A stretch of 64,000 bases of DNA from Nocardioides currus (lineage in GTDB: Bacteria; Actinomycetota; Actinomycetes; Propionibacteriales; Nocardioidaceae), in the NCBI RefSeq assembly GCF_003057875.1, contig NZ_PYXZ01000008.1, forward strand, positions 62,001 to 126,000, in the 5' to 3' direction. Of this stretch, positions 47,485 to 59,118 are shown in pieces. Each line of letters opens with the position of its first letter. Positions within the stretch are counted from its first letter, which is position 1. A program made the translations under genes and the position numbers. Under the pieces are notes generated by a model. The model ran no database searches. It had not been told where the DNA came from and saw only the letters and a program-made list of their open reading frames with translations.

Positions 47485-48305
47485 CGGCTCTCCACCCCCC
47501 GCACCCCGGCGACGGGCGACCCGTGCAGGTGCTCGCGGACGGCCGCCACGGTGTGGAAGAACTCCGCCGCGTCGCGCACCTCGTCGGTGCGCTCGTGCGA
47601 GCTGCCGAGGCCGGCCCCGCCCGCGGTGACGATGTCGACGATGCGCCCGGGCCGGGGGGACATCACCACGACCCGGTCGGAGAGGAAGACCGCCTCGGGG
47701 ATCGAGTGCGTCACGAACAGCACGGCCGCGCCGGTGTCTCGACAGATCCGGACGAGCTCGTTCTGCATCCGCTCGCGGGTGATCTCGTCGAGCGCGCCGA
47801 ACGGCTCGTCCATCAGCAGCAGGCGCGGGCTCTCGGCCAGCGCCCGGGCGATCGCGACGCGCTGCTGCATGCCGCCGGAGAGCTGGTCGGGGTGGTGCTT
47901 GCCGAAGTCCTCGAGGCCGACGAGCTCGAGCAGCTCGTCGGAACGGGCCCTGCGCTCGGCCGAGCCGACGCCGTGGAGCTTGAGCGGCAGCTCGATGTTG
48001 GAGGCGACGGTCCGCCACGGCAGCAGACCGGCCTGCTGGAACGCGATGCCGTAGTCCTGGTCGCGGCGGGCCTGGCGCGGGGTCTTGCCGAACACCGAGA
48101 TGCTGCCGGCGGTGGGGGTGTCGAGGTCGGCGACGAGGCGCAGCAGGGTGCTCTTGCCGCACCCGCTCGGCCCGATCAGCGAGACGAACTCACCGGCGGC
48201 GACGCTCACGCTGACGTCGCGCAGGGCGACCACCTCGTCGCGCCGGCGGCGGAAGATGCGGTCGACGCCGGTGACCTCGATGGCGGCCGTGGATGCGGGG
48301 GTCAT
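47481..48305 (-). CDS. ABC transporter ATP-binding protein
   Basis: A 274-residue ATPase of the SsuB/TauB type: Walker A GPSGCGKST, signature LSGGMQQR, Walker B LLLMDEPFGALDE, and the H-loop histidine in FVTHSIPEAVF. It drives uptake of the substrate captured by the lipoprotein. It starts at ATG 48305, one base overlapping the upstream permease stop (TGATG). Confidence 0.94.
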   Translation of the reverse strand: MTPASTAAIEVTGVDRIFRRRRDEVVALRDVSVSVAAGEFVSLIGPSGCGKSTLLRLVADLDTPTAGSISVFGKTPRQARRDQDYGIAFQQAGLLPWRTVASNIELPLKLHGVGSAERRARSDELLELVGLEDFGKHHPDQLSGGMQQRVAIARALAESPRLLLMDEPFGALDEITRERMQNELVRICRDTGAAVLFVTHSIPEAVFLSDRVVVMSPRPGRIVDIVTAGGAGLGSSHERTDEVRDAAEFFHTVAAVREHLHGSPVAGVRGVESR

Positions 48306-49186
48306 CAGCTGGTCTCCGTCAGTCGGAAGGGCTTGAGGGCGAGGGTGAGCAGGCCAACGGCGCCGGCGGCCACGAGGCCCACCGCCACCGCGCCGAAGAT
48401 CGGCGCCCAGGCCTTGGCGGGGTCGCCGCCGGCCGACTGGGCGTACTCGACGACCATCCGGCCGATCCCGCCGCGCAGCCCGATCGAGACCTCCGCGACG
48501 ACCGAGCCGATGACGGCGCTGGCCGCGGCGAGCCGCAGCGCGGGCAGCAGGAACGGGACACTGGCCGGCAGCCGGAGCGTGAGCAGCGTGCGCCACCAGC
48601 CGACGCCGTAGGCGTGCATCAGCTCGAGGTGGGTGCGGGCCGGCGACTTCAGGCCGCGCAGCGCGCCGATGGAGACCGGGAAGAACGCGAGGTAGGCCGC
48701 GATCAGGGCCACCGAGTGCTCGTTCTCCCAGGAGAACGAGCCGATCTCGACCTGGGCGCCCCAGCGGCGTACGAGCGGAGCGATCGCGATCAGGGGGACG
48801 GTCTGGCTCAGCACCACCCACGGCAGCAGGCCGGACTCGGCCGTCTTGAACCGCGTCATCAGCAGCGCCAGCAGCAGGCCGACCGTGACCCCGACCAGCC
48901 AGCCGCGGGCCGCGATCCCGAGCGTGAACCCGGCCGCGTCGACCACCGCACCCAACGCCGTCGGCGCTCCGGGCAGGCCGGTCGCCGGCTCGAAGAGGCG
49001 CTGCACCATCTCCCAGGTGTGCGGCATCGCGAGGTCGGTCGCGCGCGGCAGGACCAGCGTGCGCTCCCCGACGAGGACCCCGTCCTCGGGCCCGAACGCC
49101 TTGTAGAGGTCCCAGAGCGCGGCGACCAGCGCGACGCCGAGGACGCCGAGCAGGACCGCACGCAGGCTCCGACGCATCGGCGTCAC
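48305..49186 (-). CDS. ABC transporter permease
   Basis: A 293-residue permease, the partner of the 46663-47484 permease. An N-terminal helix, then the loop region (ELMHAYGVGWWRTLLTLRLPASVPFLLPAL) match the BPD permease family. Two distinct permeases rather than one suggest a heterodimeric channel. Its GTG start overlaps the stop of the LLM oxidoreductase (GTGA). Confidence 0.9.
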   Translation of the reverse strand: MTPMRRSLRAVLLGVLGVALVAALWDLYKAFGPEDGVLVGERTLVLPRATDLAMPHTWEMVQRLFEPATGLPGAPTALGAVVDAAGFTLGIAARGWLVGVTVGLLLALLMTRFKTAESGLLPWVVLSQTVPLIAIAPLVRRWGAQVEIGSFSWENEHSVALIAAYLAFFPVSIGALRGLKSPARTHLELMHAYGVGWWRTLLTLRLPASVPFLLPALRLAAASAVIGSVVAEVSIGLRGGIGRMVVEYAQSAGGDPAKAWAPIFGAVAVGLVAAGAVGLLTLALKPFRLTETS

Positions 49187-50211
49187 GCCTTCGCGACCAC
49201 GTGGTCGCGCAGCTCGGGGATGATCGTCTCGCCGTAGACCCGCAGCGTCTCCTCCTTGTTGTCGTGCTGGAGGTAGCCCGCGAACTGGTGCACCCCGATG
49301 TCGCGGAGCGCCTGCAGCTTGGCGATGTGGTCCTCGGGCGTGCCGAGCACGCAGAAGCGGTCGACGATGTCGTCGGGCACGAACTCGGCGTGCGTGTTGC
49401 CGGCCCGGCCGTGCTCGTTGTAGTCGTAGCCCTCACGGCCCTTGATGTAGTCGGTGAGGGCCTGGGGGATGTCCCCGCTGTCGCCGTACTTCGCGACGAT
49501 GTCGGCGACGTGGTTGCCGACCATCCCGCCGAACCAGCGGCACTGCTCGCGCATGTGCGCCCATGACTCGGGGGTGTCGTCGCCGACGTACATCGGCGCC
49601 GCGACGCAGAAGGTGATGGCGTCGGGGTCACGGCCGGCCTTCTCCGCGGCGTCGCGGACGGCGGCGATCATCCAGGTCGCGATGTCCACGTCGGCGAGCT
49701 GGAGGATGAATCCGTCGCCCACCTCGCCGGTCGCCTTCAGCGCGAGCGGTCCGTACGCCGCGATCCACACCTCCAGCTCGGAGGTCCGCGCCCACGGGAA
49801 CTGCAGGGTCGTGCCGTTGACCTCGACGGGCCGGCAGCTGGCCAGCTCGCGGATCACGTGCGTCGCCTCGCGCACCTCCTGGAGCGTGGTGGGCTTGCCG
49901 TTGAGCACGCGGACCGCGGAGTCGCCACGCCCGATGCCGCAGACCGTGCGGTTGCCGTACATCTCGTTGAGCGTCGCGAAGACCGACGCGGTCACCGTCC
50001 AGTCGCGCGTAGCGGGGTTGGTGACCATCGGCCCGACGATCACGCGGTGCGTCTCGGCGAGGATCGCGGAGTAGATGACGTAGGGCTCCTGCCACAGCAG
50101 GTGGGAGTCAAAGGTCCAGACGTAGTCGAAGCCGTGCTCCTCGGCCTGCTTGGCGAGGCCGACGGTCCGCCAAGCGGGTGGGTTCGTCTGCAGGACGACA
50201 CCGAAGTCCAT
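49183..50211 (-). CDS. LLM-class flavin/F420-dependent oxidoreductase
   Basis: A 342-residue TIM-barrel enzyme of the bacterial luciferase-like class. Features include DFGVVLQTNPPAWRTVGLAKQ, a WTFDSHLLW motif, and the VCGIGRGDSAVRVLNG loop, which resemble the TIGR03842 F420-dependent group. It could use F420 or FMN, and the cofactor cannot be fixed by eye. It is not RutA, the uracil-opening monooxygenase of the Rut pathway, which is longer and has other partners. In this operon it is the only redox enzyme positioned before the dihydropyrimidinase step, so it may replace a dihydropyrimidine dehydrogenase or act on a side substrate. Confidence 0.8.
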   Translation of the reverse strand: MDFGVVLQTNPPAWRTVGLAKQAEEHGFDYVWTFDSHLLWQEPYVIYSAILAETHRVIVGPMVTNPATRDWTVTASVFATLNEMYGNRTVCGIGRGDSAVRVLNGKPTTLQEVREATHVIRELASCRPVEVNGTTLQFPWARTSELEVWIAAYGPLALKATGEVGDGFILQLADVDIATWMIAAVRDAAEKAGRDPDAITFCVAAPMYVGDDTPESWAHMREQCRWFGGMVGNHVADIVAKYGDSGDIPQALTDYIKGREGYDYNEHGRAGNTHAEFVPDDIVDRFCVLGTPEDHIAKLQALRDIGVHQFAGYLQHDNKEETLRVYGETIIPELRDHVVAKA

Positions 50212-50223
50212 GGGTGATGCCTC

Positions 50224-51663
50224 TCAGGTGAGGTACTGGGTCAGGCCGCGCTTGAGGAAGCGGCCGTGGCCGGCGCGGCCGTGGAAGGCGCCGTCGGAGA
50301 CGAGGACGTCGCCGCGGGAGATGACGACGTCGACGTGGCCGTCGATCTCGAAGCCCTCCCAGGCGGAGTGGTCCATGTTCATGTGGTGTGTCTTCTCGAG
50401 GCCGATCGACGTGTGGCCGGCCGGGTCGTAGACCACGATGTCGGCGTCCGCGCCCGGGGCGATCACGCCCTTGGTGCCGTACAGCCCGAACATCCGTGCC
50501 GGCGTCGTCGAGGTCAGCTCGACCCAGCGCTCGAGGGTGATCTCGCCGGTGACGACGCCCTGGTAGAGCAGGTCCATCCGGTGCTCGATGGAGCCGATGC
50601 CGTTGGGGATCGCGCGGAAGTCACCCCGGCCGAGCTCCTTCTGGTCCTTCATGCAGAAGGGGCAGTGGTCGGTGGAGACCATCTGGAGGTCGTTGGTGCG
50701 CAGGCCCTGCCACATCGCGTCCTGGTGTCCCTCCGCCCGCGAGCGCAGCGGCGTGGAGCAGACCCACTTGGCGCCCTCGAAGTCGCCCCACGTCGGGTCG
50801 CCGGTCGCGCCGAGCTGCTCCTCGAGGGAGAGGTAGAGGTACTGCGGGCAGGTCTCGCCGAACACGTTCTTGCCGCGGTCGCGGGCCGCCGCGAGCTGCT
50901 CGACGGCCTGCTTGGCGCTCACGTGGACGACGTAGAGCGGGGCGCCGGTCAGGTCGGCCAGCATGATCGCGCGGTGCGTGGCCTCCTCCTCGAGCTGCCA
51001 GGCCCGGGCGATGCCGTGGAAGTAGGGGGTGGTCTTCCCCTGGTTGTAGAGCTGCTCGGCGAGCACGTCGATGGCGGGGCCGTTCTCGGCGTGCATCATC
51101 GTCATCAGGCCGAGGTCGGCGGCCTTCTGCATCGCCTTGAGGATCTGCGCGTCGTCGGAGTAGAAGACGCCGGGGTAGGCCATGAAGAGCTTGTAGCTGG
51201 TGATCCCCTCGTCCACCAACGTCTCCATGGCCTTCAGCGACTGCTCGTCGACGCCACCGATGATCTGGTGGAAGCCGTAGTCGACGGCGCAGTTGCCCCC
51301 GGCCTTCTCGTGCCAGGCCGCCAGCCCGGTCTCGACCGCCTCGCCGGTCTTCTGGACGGCGAAGTCGATGATCGAGGTGGTGCCTCCCCACGCCGCGGCG
51401 GTGGTGCCCGTCTCGAAGGTGTCGCTGGCGTTGGTGCCGCCGAAGGGCAGCTCCATGTGCGTGTGGGCGTCGATGCCGCCCGGGATGACGTACTTGCCCG
51501 TCGCGTCGACGACGGTGTCGACGGAGGACGCGAGGTCGTGGCCGAGCAGCGTCGAGCCCGGTTGGAGTACGGCGACGATGCGCTCGCCGTCGACCAGCAC
51601 GTCTGCCTCGGTGCGGCCGGAGGCGCTGACGACCGTCCCGCCGCGGACCAGCAGCGTGCCCAC
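50224..51663 (-). CDS. hydA: Dihydropyrimidinase (hydantoinase)
   Basis: A 479-residue amidohydrolase that opens dihydrouracil or dihydrothymine to the N-carbamoyl-beta-amino acid (and hydantoins likewise). Metal ligands are visible: HTH in IDAHTHMELPFGG, the carbamylated lysine in TSYKLFMAYPG, a histidine in MHAENG and a later one in VVHVSAKQA, and an aspartate in VSTDHCPF. Its GTG start is one base after the stop of the beta-ureidopropionase gene, so both are coupled. Confidence 0.95.
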   Translation of the reverse strand: MGTLLVRGGTVVSASGRTEADVLVDGERIVAVLQPGSTLLGHDLASSVDTVVDATGKYVIPGGIDAHTHMELPFGGTNASDTFETGTTAAAWGGTTSIIDFAVQKTGEAVETGLAAWHEKAGGNCAVDYGFHQIIGGVDEQSLKAMETLVDEGITSYKLFMAYPGVFYSDDAQILKAMQKAADLGLMTMMHAENGPAIDVLAEQLYNQGKTTPYFHGIARAWQLEEEATHRAIMLADLTGAPLYVVHVSAKQAVEQLAAARDRGKNVFGETCPQYLYLSLEEQLGATGDPTWGDFEGAKWVCSTPLRSRAEGHQDAMWQGLRTNDLQMVSTDHCPFCMKDQKELGRGDFRAIPNGIGSIEHRMDLLYQGVVTGEITLERWVELTSTTPARMFGLYGTKGVIAPGADADIVVYDPAGHTSIGLEKTHHMNMDHSAWEGFEIDGHVDVVISRGDVLVSDGAFHGRAGHGRFLKRGLTQYLT

Positions 51664-51664
51664 G

Positions 51665-52513
51665 TCAGGCCTGCGCGATCTGGGTGTAGGAGTCGGGCCG
51701 GCGGTCGCGGTAGAACTGCCAGTCGTCGCGCATCTGCCGCACCATGTCGAGGTCGATGTCGCGGATCATCAGCTCCTCGGACTCCGCGGACCCGCGCTCG
51801 CCGACGAAGTTGCCGCGGGGGTCGATGACCTGGCTGGTGCCGTAGAAGTCGACCGCGTCGTCGCCGTACTCGTTGTCCTCACGACCGACCCGGTTGGGCT
51901 GGAGCACGAAGTAGCCGTTGGCCACCGCCGCGCACGGGCCCTCGACCTCCCACAGCCGGTTGGAGAGACCGGGCTTGGTGGCGTTGGGGTTGAACACCAT
52001 GTGGGCGCCGGCGAGTCCGAGCTCGCGCCAGCCCTCGGGGAAGTGCCGGTCGTAGCAGATGTAGACGCCGACCTTGCCGACCGCGGTGTCGAAGACGGGA
52101 TAGCCGAGGTTGCCGGGGCGGAAGTAGAACTTCTCCCAGAACCGGTCGAGGTGCGGGATGTGGTGCTTGCGGTAGCTGCCGAGGGTGGTGCCGTCGCTGT
52201 CCACGACGACCGCGGTGTTGTAGTAGACGCCGGTCTGCTCCTCCTCGTAGATGGGGAGAATCATCACCAGCTCGAGCTCCTTGGCCAGGGCGGCGAAGCG
52301 GGTGACGATCGGGCCGTCGACCGGCTCGGCGAAGCGGTAGTACTTCTGGTCCTGAGTGATCCCGAAGTAGGGCCCGTAGAAGAGCTCCTGGAAGCAGATG
52401 ACCTGGGCGCCCTGCGCCTTCGCGTCCCGGGCGAACTGCTCGTGCTTGTCCAGCATCGAGTCCTTGTCGCCGGTCCAGGTCGTCTGGGTGATCGCAGCTC
52501 GCACGGTCGTCAC
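51665..52513 (-). CDS. Beta-ureidopropionase / N-carbamoyl-beta-amino acid amidohydrolase (nitrilase family)
   Basis: A 282-residue nitrilase-superfamily enzyme with the Glu-Lys-Cys triad: CFQELFYGP, YRKHHIPH and VYICYDRHFPE. It cleaves N-carbamoyl-beta-alanine to beta-alanine, CO2 and NH3, the product of the dihydropyrimidinase. The GTG start at 52513 is chosen because GGAGG lies seven bases upstream; an ATG nine codons further up is possible. It is the first gene of the operon. Confidence 0.93.
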   Translation of the reverse strand: MTTVRAAITQTTWTGDKDSMLDKHEQFARDAKAQGAQVICFQELFYGPYFGITQDQKYYRFAEPVDGPIVTRFAALAKELELVMILPIYEEEQTGVYYNTAVVVDSDGTTLGSYRKHHIPHLDRFWEKFYFRPGNLGYPVFDTAVGKVGVYICYDRHFPEGWRELGLAGAHMVFNPNATKPGLSNRLWEVEGPCAAVANGYFVLQPNRVGREDNEYGDDAVDFYGTSQVIDPRGNFVGERGSAESEELMIRDIDLDMVRQMRDDWQFYRDRRPDSYTQIAQA

Positions 52514-52551
52514 GTCGGTCCTCCAGGTGATGTGGGTCACATTCGTGTGGC

Positions 52552-52563
52552 GGTAACGTTATC
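52552..52563. promoter_or_regulatory. Possible operator of the pyrimidine operon
   Basis: A TAACGTTA palindrome (52554-52561) flanked by matching G and C bases in the 94-base gap between the divergent MocR regulator and the operon. MocR regulators often bind direct repeats instead, so this is tentative. Confidence 0.3.
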
Positions 52564-52607
52564 CTTCGGCTTGAACATTTCCCATCCCTTTCGTGGGGGT
52601 AAAAATC

Positions 52608-53948
52608 GTGATCCGCTCACCCGATCTCGGCGCGCTGGGCGACCGGTCGCCGCAGGGCATCGCCGGCGTCTTCGGGCGCGCGATCCGCGCGGGTGAGCTC
52701 GCGCCCGGCGACCGGCTGCCGACCGTGCGGGAGGTGGCCGCCGAGCTCGGGGTCAGCCCGGCGACGGTCAGTGCTGCGTGGCAGGCGCTGCGGCGTACGG
52801 GCGTGGTCGTCTCGCGAGGACGGTCGGGCACCTTCGTGCGGGAGACCCCGCGGGCGTGGCTGAGCCCGCGCCAGCGCGGCCTCGTCGGCGCCAGCCCCGA
52901 CGGGCTGCGCCTCGACCTCTCCCGCGGCACCCCCGATCCCGAGCTGCTGCCCAGCCTCGGCCCGGCCTTCGGGCGGGTGTCCGCCAGGGCCGGGACCGGC
53001 GTCTACCAGGACGAGCCGGTGCTGCCGCAGCTGCGCTCGGTGCTGCAGGAGACCTGGCCCTACCCCGTCGAGGTCGTCACCGTGGTGGACGGGGCGACCG
53101 ACGGGATCGCGCGGGTGCTCGAGCAGTGCGTGCGGCTCGGCGACCGCGTGGCCCTGGAGTCCCCGGGCTACCCGCCCTTCTACGACCTCGTCGAGTCGCT
53201 CGGCGCGGAGATCGTGCCCGTCGAGGTCGACGGCTCCGGCCTGCGCCCCGAGTCGCTGCGCGCCGCGCTCGACTCGCGCCCGGTCGCGCTGGTCCTGCAA
53301 CCGCGCGCACACAACCCCACCGGTGTCTCGATGACGCCCGAGCGCGCCGGACGGCTGGCCTCGGTGCTGGGCGGACGGCCCCACGCGGTGCCGTGGATCG
53401 TCGAGGACGACCACTCCGGGGCCATCAGCACGAGCCCCGACGTGTCGCTCGGCACCCACCTGCCCGACCGCGTCGTGCACGTGCGCAGCTTCTCCAAGTC
53501 CCACGGTCCCGACCTGCGCATCGCCGCCCTCGGAGGGCCGGCCGAGATGGTCGACCCGCTCGTCGCCCGGCGGATGCTCGGGCCCGGCTGGACCTCGCGG
53601 ATGGTCCAGACCATCCTGCACGACCTGCTCACGCAGGCCCGGTCGATGGACGAGGTCTCCGAGGCTCGCCGGCAGTACTTCGGTCGCCAGCGCGAGCTGA
53701 CCTCACGGCTGGGCGAGCTCGGGCTGGAGGTCCGCACGCCCGACGGCATCAACCTGTGGCTGCCCGTCCTCGACGAGCGGGCGGCCCTCCTGCGGCTGGC
53801 GGCCGCAGGCATCCGCGGCGCCGGCGGGACGCCGTTCTTCCCGGCCGACGCGACCACCCCCCACATCCGCGTGACGGCGGGACTCGTCACCCCCGAGCAC
53901 GCGCCCGAGGTGGCGGCCGCGCTCGCGGCCGCGGCCTCGGCGGCCTGA
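52608..53948 (+). CDS. MocR/GntR-type regulator with aminotransferase-like domain
   Basis: A 446-residue regulator. Residues about 10-75 are a winged GntR helix-turn-helix (LPTVREVAAELGVSPATVSAAWQALRRTG). The rest is a fold-type I aminotransferase domain with PLP lysine in RSFSKSHGPDLRIAALGG. MocR proteins sense an amino compound via PLP. Being divergent from the operon, it likely controls it, with a beta-amino acid as candidate effector. GTG 52608 has GGGGG upstream at good distance; GTG 52593 is also in frame. Confidence 0.9.
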   Translation: MIRSPDLGALGDRSPQGIAGVFGRAIRAGELAPGDRLPTVREVAAELGVSPATVSAAWQALRRTGVVVSRGRSGTFVRETPRAWLSPRQRGLVGASPDGLRLDLSRGTPDPELLPSLGPAFGRVSARAGTGVYQDEPVLPQLRSVLQETWPYPVEVVTVVDGATDGIARVLEQCVRLGDRVALESPGYPPFYDLVESLGAEIVPVEVDGSGLRPESLRAALDSRPVALVLQPRAHNPTGVSMTPERAGRLASVLGGRPHAVPWIVEDDHSGAISTSPDVSLGTHLPDRVVHVRSFSKSHGPDLRIAALGGPAEMVDPLVARRMLGPGWTSRMVQTILHDLLTQARSMDEVSEARRQYFGRQRELTSRLGELGLEVRTPDGINLWLPVLDERAALLRLAAAGIRGAGGTPFFPADATTPHIRVTAGLVTPEHAPEVAAALAAAASAA

Positions 53949-54163
53949 CCCGCACACGTCGGAGCGGCACCGAAGGATGACGCCCACAGGCACCAGCAGC
54001 ACCACCGGTCTCGCTCAGTGAACCTACAAGTTCGCGCATTGCACCTTCCTGCAGGTCCAACTCCATAGACCGATTCCCTTCCCGTTGCCATTTTGTGCAT
54101 GCGCCTGTCACTCCACAGGCACATCGGGTGGCCGAGATCCGGCCATGAAGGAGAGGAACCCCC

Positions 54164-57678
<3,515 letters not shown>

Positions 57679-57688
57679 GGCCGTCCGG

Positions 57689-57719
57689 ATCGGCCCCGGG
57701 GGAATACTCCGGGGCCGAT
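57689..57719 (+). terminator. Stem-loop terminator after the M28 peptidase gene
   Basis: ATCGGCCCCGG (57689-57699) pairs with CCGGGGCCGAT (57709-57719) around a nine-base loop. It ends 16 bases before the aldo/keto reductase start. Confidence 0.8.
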
Positions 57720-57735
57720 CTGCGTAGGCCCTTGT

Positions 57736-58581
57736 ATGACTGTTCCGAACCTGACCCTGCACGACGGCACGTCCATCCCCCAGCTCGGCTTCGGCGTCTT
57801 CCAGGTGCCACCGGAGGACACGGCCGCCACCGTGCGCACCGCGCTCGAGGTCGGCTACCGCCACATCGACACGGCACAGATGTACGGCAACGAGGAGGGC
57901 GTCGGCCGGGCGATCGCCGACTCCGGGCTCGACCGCGACGACCTCTACGTCACCACCAAGCTCAACAACACCTTCCACCGCCCCGACGACGCCCGGCGCG
58001 CGATCGACGAGTCGCTCGAGCGCCTCGGCCTGGATCAGACCGACCTCTTCCTCATCCACTGGCCGCTGCCCACCCGCTACGACGGTGACTTCGTCTCGAC
58101 CTGGCGCGCACTGATCGAGGCGCAGCAGGCCGGGAAGACCCGGTCGATCGGCGTCTCGAACTTCCAGCCCGACCACCTCGACAGGATCGTGACCGAGACG
58201 GGCGTCGTGCCGGTGGTCAACCAGATCGAGGTGCACCCGTTCTTCGCCAACGAGGCGGCCCGGGCGGCCAACGCCCGCCACGGGGCACTGACCGAGGCGT
58301 GGTCGCCGATCGCGCAGGGCGCGGTGAACGACGACGACACCATCGGCGAGGTCGCCTCCGTGCACGACCGCTCGCCGGCCCAGGTCACACTGCGCTGGCA
58401 CCTCCAGCGCGGCGACATCATCTTCCCGAAGTCGATGCACCGCGAGCGGATGCAGCAGAACTTCGAGATCTTCGACTTCGAGCTCACCGACGCCAACATG
58501 AGCGCCCTCGACGAGCTCGATCGCGGCGAGGAGGGTCGCACGGGCCCCAACCCCGACACCTTCGACTGGATCCCCGACTGA
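57736..58581 (+). CDS. Aldo/keto reductase
   Basis: A 281-residue NADPH-dependent (beta/alpha)8 enzyme with the AKR tetrad: D and Y in YRHIDTAQMYGNEEG, K in VTTKL, and H in LIHWPLP, and the NADPH tail (IIFPKSMHRERMQQN). It reduces aldehydes or ketones; the best match by style is the 2,5-diketo-D-gluconate reductase group. The substrate is unknown. It is convergent with the MarR gene. Confidence 0.92.
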   Translation: MTVPNLTLHDGTSIPQLGFGVFQVPPEDTAATVRTALEVGYRHIDTAQMYGNEEGVGRAIADSGLDRDDLYVTTKLNNTFHRPDDARRAIDESLERLGLDQTDLFLIHWPLPTRYDGDFVSTWRALIEAQQAGKTRSIGVSNFQPDHLDRIVTETGVVPVVNQIEVHPFFANEAARAANARHGALTEAWSPIAQGAVNDDDTIGEVASVHDRSPAQVTLRWHLQRGDIIFPKSMHRERMQQNFEIFDFELTDANMSALDELDRGEEGRTGPNPDTFDWIPD

Positions 58582-58584
58582 TCC

Positions 58585-59079
58585 TCAGATCCCCAGGGTC
58601 GTCGTCCACTGCGTCAGCAGGCGGGTGAGCCGGGTGCGCTCCAGGTCGGAGAACCCCGCGAGCAGCCGCTCCTCGTTGGCGAAGTGAAGGCCGACGACCC
58701 GGTCGACGAGATCACGGCCGGCGGGCGTGAGCGCGATGCGGCGCACGCGCCCGTCGTGCTCGACCCGTTCGCGGGTCACCCACCCCGCCGCGGTCAGCCG
58801 GTCCACCCGCTTGGTCACGGTGCCCGAGGTGATCATCGTGGTCTCGGCCAGCTGACCGGGCGTGAGGGCGAAGGGGTCCCCGGCCCGGCGGAGCGCGGCC
58901 AGCACGTCGAAGTCGCCGTCGCTCAGCCCGGCCTCCTCGAAGACCGGGCGCAGCTCCGCGTGCAGGGCGTCGGCCAGCCGGTGCAGCCGGCCGATGATCC
59001 CCATCGCGCTCGTGTCGAGGTCGGGGCGCTCGCGGGCCCACTGCTCCTGGATGCGAGCGACATGGTCGTCGGTGCTCAT
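58585..59079 (-). CDS. MarR family transcriptional regulator
   Basis: A 164-residue winged-helix repressor with a central HTH (TPGQLAETTMITSGTVTKRVDRLTAAGWV) and the beta-wing HDGRVRRIALT. It likely represses itself and the divergent EamA/MFS genes and is released by a small (perhaps aromatic or toxic) molecule. ATG 59079 lies six bases after TATATT with no SD, so it is probably leaderless. The operator at 59089-59108 overlaps its -10. Confidence 0.92.
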   Translation of the reverse strand: MSTDDHVARIQEQWARERPDLDTSAMGIIGRLHRLADALHAELRPVFEEAGLSDGDFDVLAALRRAGDPFALTPGQLAETTMITSGTVTKRVDRLTAAGWVTRERVEHDGRVRRIALTPAGRDLVDRVVGLHFANEERLLAGFSDLERTRLTRLLTQWTTTLGI

Positions 59080-59085
59080 GGGTGG

Positions 59086-59091
59086 AATATA
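59086..59091 (-). promoter_or_regulatory. -10 element of leaderless marR-type promoter
   Basis: TATATT on the minus strand, six bases before ATG 59079. Confidence 0.55.
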
Positions 59092-59108
59092 TCTTCTCCG
59101 GCAGATAT
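59089..59108. promoter_or_regulatory. Putative MarR operator
   Basis: ATATCT (59089-59094), eight bases, AGATAT (59103-59108): a perfect inverted repeat, AT-rich in an otherwise very GC-rich setting. It overlaps both facing -10 elements (59086-59091 and 59106-59111). Confidence 0.65.
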
Positions 59109-59111
59109 TAT
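59106..59111 (+). promoter_or_regulatory. -10 element of leaderless EamA gene promoter
   Basis: TATTAT, seven bases before ATG 59119, no SD. Confidence 0.55.
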
Positions 59112-59118
59112 CTCTTCC

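Noticed and set aside
49183..50211. The LLM oxidoreductase as RutA of the Rut pathway
   Set aside because: Rut clusters have RutB-F and no dihydropyrimidinase or beta-ureidopropionase; the operon here follows the reductive route, and the protein's start and loops resemble the F420-type group instead.
52531..52541. TGTG-GGT-CACA inverted repeat before the beta-ureidopropionase start
   Set aside because: Very short arms, and it overlaps the possible longer coding start. It is not separable from chance.
54103..54120. GCCTGT-CACTCC-ACAGGC inverted repeat upstream of the M4 peptidase
   Set aside because: Arms are only six bases and no regulator is nearby. It may be a chance hairpin in the leader.
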